A model generated the notes under the pieces. It made no database searches. It was not told the origin of the DNA and worked only from the letters and a program-made list of their open reading frames with translations. The translations under genes were made by a program, and so were the position numbers. From Cichorium intybus (Eukaryota; Streptophyta; Magnoliopsida; Asterales; Asteraceae), in NCBI GenBank assembly GCA_023525715.1, contig CM042012.1, positions 49,986,464 through 50,050,463 of the forward strand: DNA of 64,000 nucleotides, in the 5' to 3' direction. This document shows positions 61,114 to 64,000 of this stretch, in pieces; position 1 is the stretch's first letter, and each line of letters begins with the position of its first letter.

Positions 61114-61167
61114 TCATTTACCCGTTAGAGAGAATTTCGTCCCGAATTTTAACTCTTGAGTGGATTC

Positions 61168-64000
61168 TCAAGGGTTTGGGAAGAGATGTGGATACTTTTG
61201 CTTCATCTGGTCTTCGCGCTCCCAAGTAAATTCTGGCCCGCGCTTGGCACTCCAACGGACCTTGACTATCGGTATACGGCTCTGTTTCGTCCTCTTGATT
61301 TCTCTGTCCATGATCTCTACGGGTTCTTCCACAAAAAGAAGGTTCTCGTTCACCTCTATCTCGTCGAGCGGAATGACAAGAGTTTCATCGGACAGGCATT
61401 TCTTTAAGTTGGACACGTGAAAGGTGGGATGGACATTGCCGAGCTCCTGTGGTAATCGAAGTTTGTAGGCTACTGGGCCGATCCTAGCGAGGATCTCAAA
61501 GGGCCCAATGTATCTGGGGTTCAGCTTCCCACACTTTCCAAAGCTTATCATTCCCTTCCATGGCGAGACCTTCAACAACACTCGGTCACCAACCTGGAAT
61601 TCCAAAGGCTTGCGTCGCTTGTCTGCGTAGCTCTTTTGTCGGTCACGAGATGCTTTCAATCGTTCACGGATCTGAACGATTTTCTCAGTTGTCTCTCGTA
61701 TGATTTCCGGACCGGTGAGAGCGCTGTTAGGTGTTTGGCCTCTGGCTAGTTGAGTATCACCCACTTCGGCCCAACACAGAGGGGATCTACACTTGCGTCC
61801 ATATAGAGCTTCAAATGGAGCAGCTTTGATGCTAGTGTGGTAGCTGTTGTTGTATGAAAATTCAACGAGCGGTAAGTGGGTGTCCCACGCCTTACCGAAG
61901 TCTATCACACAGGCTCTCAACATATCTTCCAACGTTTGGATGGTTCTTTCACTTTGGCCATCCGTCTGCGGATGGTAAGCTGTGCTCATGTCAAGCCTGG
62001 TTCCCATAGCCTTTTGTAATGATTGCCAAAAGTTTAAAGTGAACCGGCTATCTCTATCCGAGATGATTGATCTCGGCACACCGTGCAATTTTACAATCTC
62101 CTTGAAGTAGAGCCTTGCTAGCTTATCCGTCCTATCACTCTCCTTGATTGGCAGGAAGTGAGCGGATTTGGTTAACCTATCGACAATTACCCATATAGTA
62201 TCTAACCCACCGGTTGTCTTTGGTAATTTGGTTATGAAGTCCATTGTTATCCACTCCCACTTCCACTCGGATATTGGTGGTTGAACTAGCAAACCCGAGG
62301 GCTTTTGGTATTCTACTTTAACTTTGGCGCAAGTCAGGCACTTGCCCACGTAAGTAGCGATTTATGCCTTCATGTTTGGCCACCAATACAGTTTCTTGAG
62401 GTCCAGGTACATTTTGTCGGACCCGGGATGAACGGAGTATCTAGTCTTGTGAGCTTCATTCATGATAATGTCTCTGTATCCGCCGAATTTCGGTGTCCAG
62501 ATTCGGTTCATGAGGTAGCGAGCTCCGTCATCCTTAACTTCAAGGTTTTTATCCATCCATCGCAAGGCTTCATTTGCGACGTTTTCAGGTTTTAAGGCTT
62601 CTAGCTGCGCCTCTTTAATCTGAGTGGGTAAATGGGAATGGATCGTCATTGTTAATGATTTCACTCGGCGGCCCGTGTATTCCTTTCGACTGAGGGCATC
62701 AGCTACCACGTTGGCCTTCCCTGGGTGATAACGAATTTCACACTCATAGTCACTTAGTAGTTCCACCCATCGTCGTTGCCTCATATTGAGTTCTTTTTGG
62801 TTGAGGATATGCTGGAGACTCTTATGGTCGGTGTATACCGTACATTCTGTGCCGTACAGGTAGTGTCTCCAGATTTTCAATGCGAACACTACTGCTCCCA
62901 ACTCGAGGTCATGTGTAGTGTAGTTGACCTCGTGAGTTTTAAGCTGCCTTGAAGCGTAAGCAATGACCTTTCCTCTCTGCATGAGTACACAGCCCAGACC
63001 CTGGTTCGATGCGTCGCAATAGACCACAAAGTCTTCTGTTCCTTCTGGAAGGGACAGAATAGGAGCGCTGCATAAAGCTTTCTTTAGGGTCTGGAAGGCG
63101 GCGTCTTGGTTATCTCCCCACTTGAATGTCACACCCTTCTGTGTCAGGGTGGTAAGTGGCTTTGCAATTTTGGAGAAATTCTGTATGAATCTTCGGTAAT
63201 AGCCAGCAAGGCCCAAAAACTGACGGATTTCTGTCGGAGTTCTTGGCGCTTTCCAGCTTTCGATGGCTTTGATTTTGGAGGGATCCACATGTATCCCTTC
63301 CTTGCTGACTACGTGGCCTAGGAAGTCCACTTTTCGAAGCCAAAATTCGCATTTCGAAAATTTCGCATACAGCTTCTCCGCCCTTAACGTCTCCAAAACT
63401 TGTCGTAAGTGTTGGCTATGTTCCTCCTTGCTTCGTGAATAAATAAGTATGTCGTCAATGAATACTATCACGAATTTATCCAGGTAAGGTCGGCATACTC
63501 GGTTCATCAGATCCATGAACACTGCAGGCGCATTGGTCAATCCGAAGGGCATCACAACGAATTCATAATGGCCATAGCGAGTTCTGAATGCCGTTTTAGG
63601 AACATCTTCCTCTTGAACCTTGAGTTGGTGATATCCCGACCTCAGATCGATTTTTGAGAAATAACTCGCTCCTTGGAGTTGATCGAACAGGTCGTCAATT
63701 CGGGGTAGTGGGTATCGGTTCTTGATGGTGAGCTTGTTCAACTCCCGATAGTCAATGAACATACGGAATGATCCATCCTTCTTCTTCACGAATAAGACCG
63801 GCGCTCCCCAGGGTGAGAAGCCCGGCCTGATGAACCCTTTACTTAGCAATTCGTTTAGTTGGCTGGATAATTCTTGCATTTCCGCCGGGGCTAACCGGTA
63901 TGGTGCTTTTGCTACTGGAGTGGCTCCTGGGATCAAATCGATTCTGAACTCGACTTGTCGTGCGGGTGGTACTCCTGGAAGGTCTTCTGGGAATACGTTG
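61168..64000 (-). pseudogene. Gypsy-3 pol polyprotein, 5' part outside window, one nonsense codon
   Basis: The minus-strand frame enters at 64000 just before reverse transcriptase and runs through FIDDILIYS (about 63450-63480), RNase H (ADALSR), integrase and the chromodomain-like tail to a natural stop at 61168. TAA at 62362-62364 interrupts it inside the integrase zinc-binding region, where gypsy-2 has a glutamate codon. Gypsy-2 is open here and closed at 56444, so each copy is dead at a different place. Confidence 0.9.

Larger units (their letters stand above)
47866..64000 (+). mobile_element. Gypsy-2: chromovirus-type Ty3/gypsy element (runs past the window)
   Basis: The 5' LTR (47866-50693), primer-binding site, an extra ORF, gag, pol ending in a chromodomain-like tail, polypurine region and the first 1.38 kb of the 3' LTR (56915-58293) are present in order. 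The 3' LTR is interrupted at 58294 by gypsy-3, and its remainder must lie beyond the window. The two LTRs differ at about 20 sites in 1.38 kb by eye. It is inserted in copia-1; the right target-site copy is not visible. Confidence 0.9.
58294..64000 (-). mobile_element. Gypsy-3: same-family chromovirus element, inverted, truncated by window edge
   Basis: The minus-strand 3' LTR (58294-61113) is followed by the pol region in reverse, running off the edge at 64000. It is clearly the same family as gypsy-2 (pol nearly identical in protein, LTR more diverged). It is inserted in gypsy-2's 3' LTR. The left flank is TAAAT; the right flank is outside the window. Confidence 0.9.

Overview
The window is repeat-rich, AT-rich flowering-plant nuclear DNA, probably from a eudicot. 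The evidence is the spliced plant-type gene, the Ty1/copia and Ty3/gypsy elements primed by initiator-Met tRNA, and the abundant (TA)n microsatellites. The gypsy families look like those of Asteraceae such as lettuce, but that is an impression the sequence does not prove. Only one gene reads as intact: a four-exon short-chain dehydrogenase of the tropinone-reductase-like group on the minus strand at 28934-30426. Most of the rest is mobile DNA, much of it nested.

Layout. 1-9390 is old, rearranged gypsy LTR material in both orientations: an inverted LTR piece at left, a 3.2 kb LTR at 4928-8138, and a further LTR fragment carrying a MITE. A short LINE-like insertion has a 15 bp target duplication. 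9390-11400 holds two exons of a YchF/OLA1-type GTPase gene, one with a stop codon, next to a CACTA-type terminus. 11400-15660 is AT-rich with a duplicated 150 bp repeat and microsatellites. 15664-25982 is a solo gypsy LTR (target duplication GTTGA) split by a complete non-autonomous copia-type element, LARD-1 (18314-25721, minus, identical-looking 770 bp LTRs, duplication ATTTG). 25983-30862 is the gene-bearing spacer.

30863-47865 is a three-level nest. A degraded copia element (copia-1, minus) was entered by copia-2 (31124-46028, plus, duplication GCATA). Copia-2 was in turn entered by LARD-2 (34662-42207, plus, duplication TTTTG). LTR divergence by eye (about 2.5% for copia-2, about 1% for LARD-2) agrees with that order. 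At 47866 a chromovirus-type gypsy element (gypsy-2, plus) cut copia-1. Its 3' LTR was then entered at 58294 by a same-family element in opposite orientation (gypsy-3, minus), which runs off the right edge.

The most interesting object is the LARD family. Both copies lack integrase and reverse transcriptase but keep LTRs, primer-binding site, polypurine tract, and traces of gag and protease. Their 5' leader and 3' region are recognisably homologous to copia-2, so copia-2-like elements are probably their helpers. Each copy carries four dispersed hairpins built on one conserved 25-base apical motif. The flanking arms differ from hairpin to hairpin yet stay complementary, as expected of a selected RNA structure such as a packaging or dimerisation signal. 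The two copies are inverted and about 8.9 kb apart, with the dehydrogenase gene between them.
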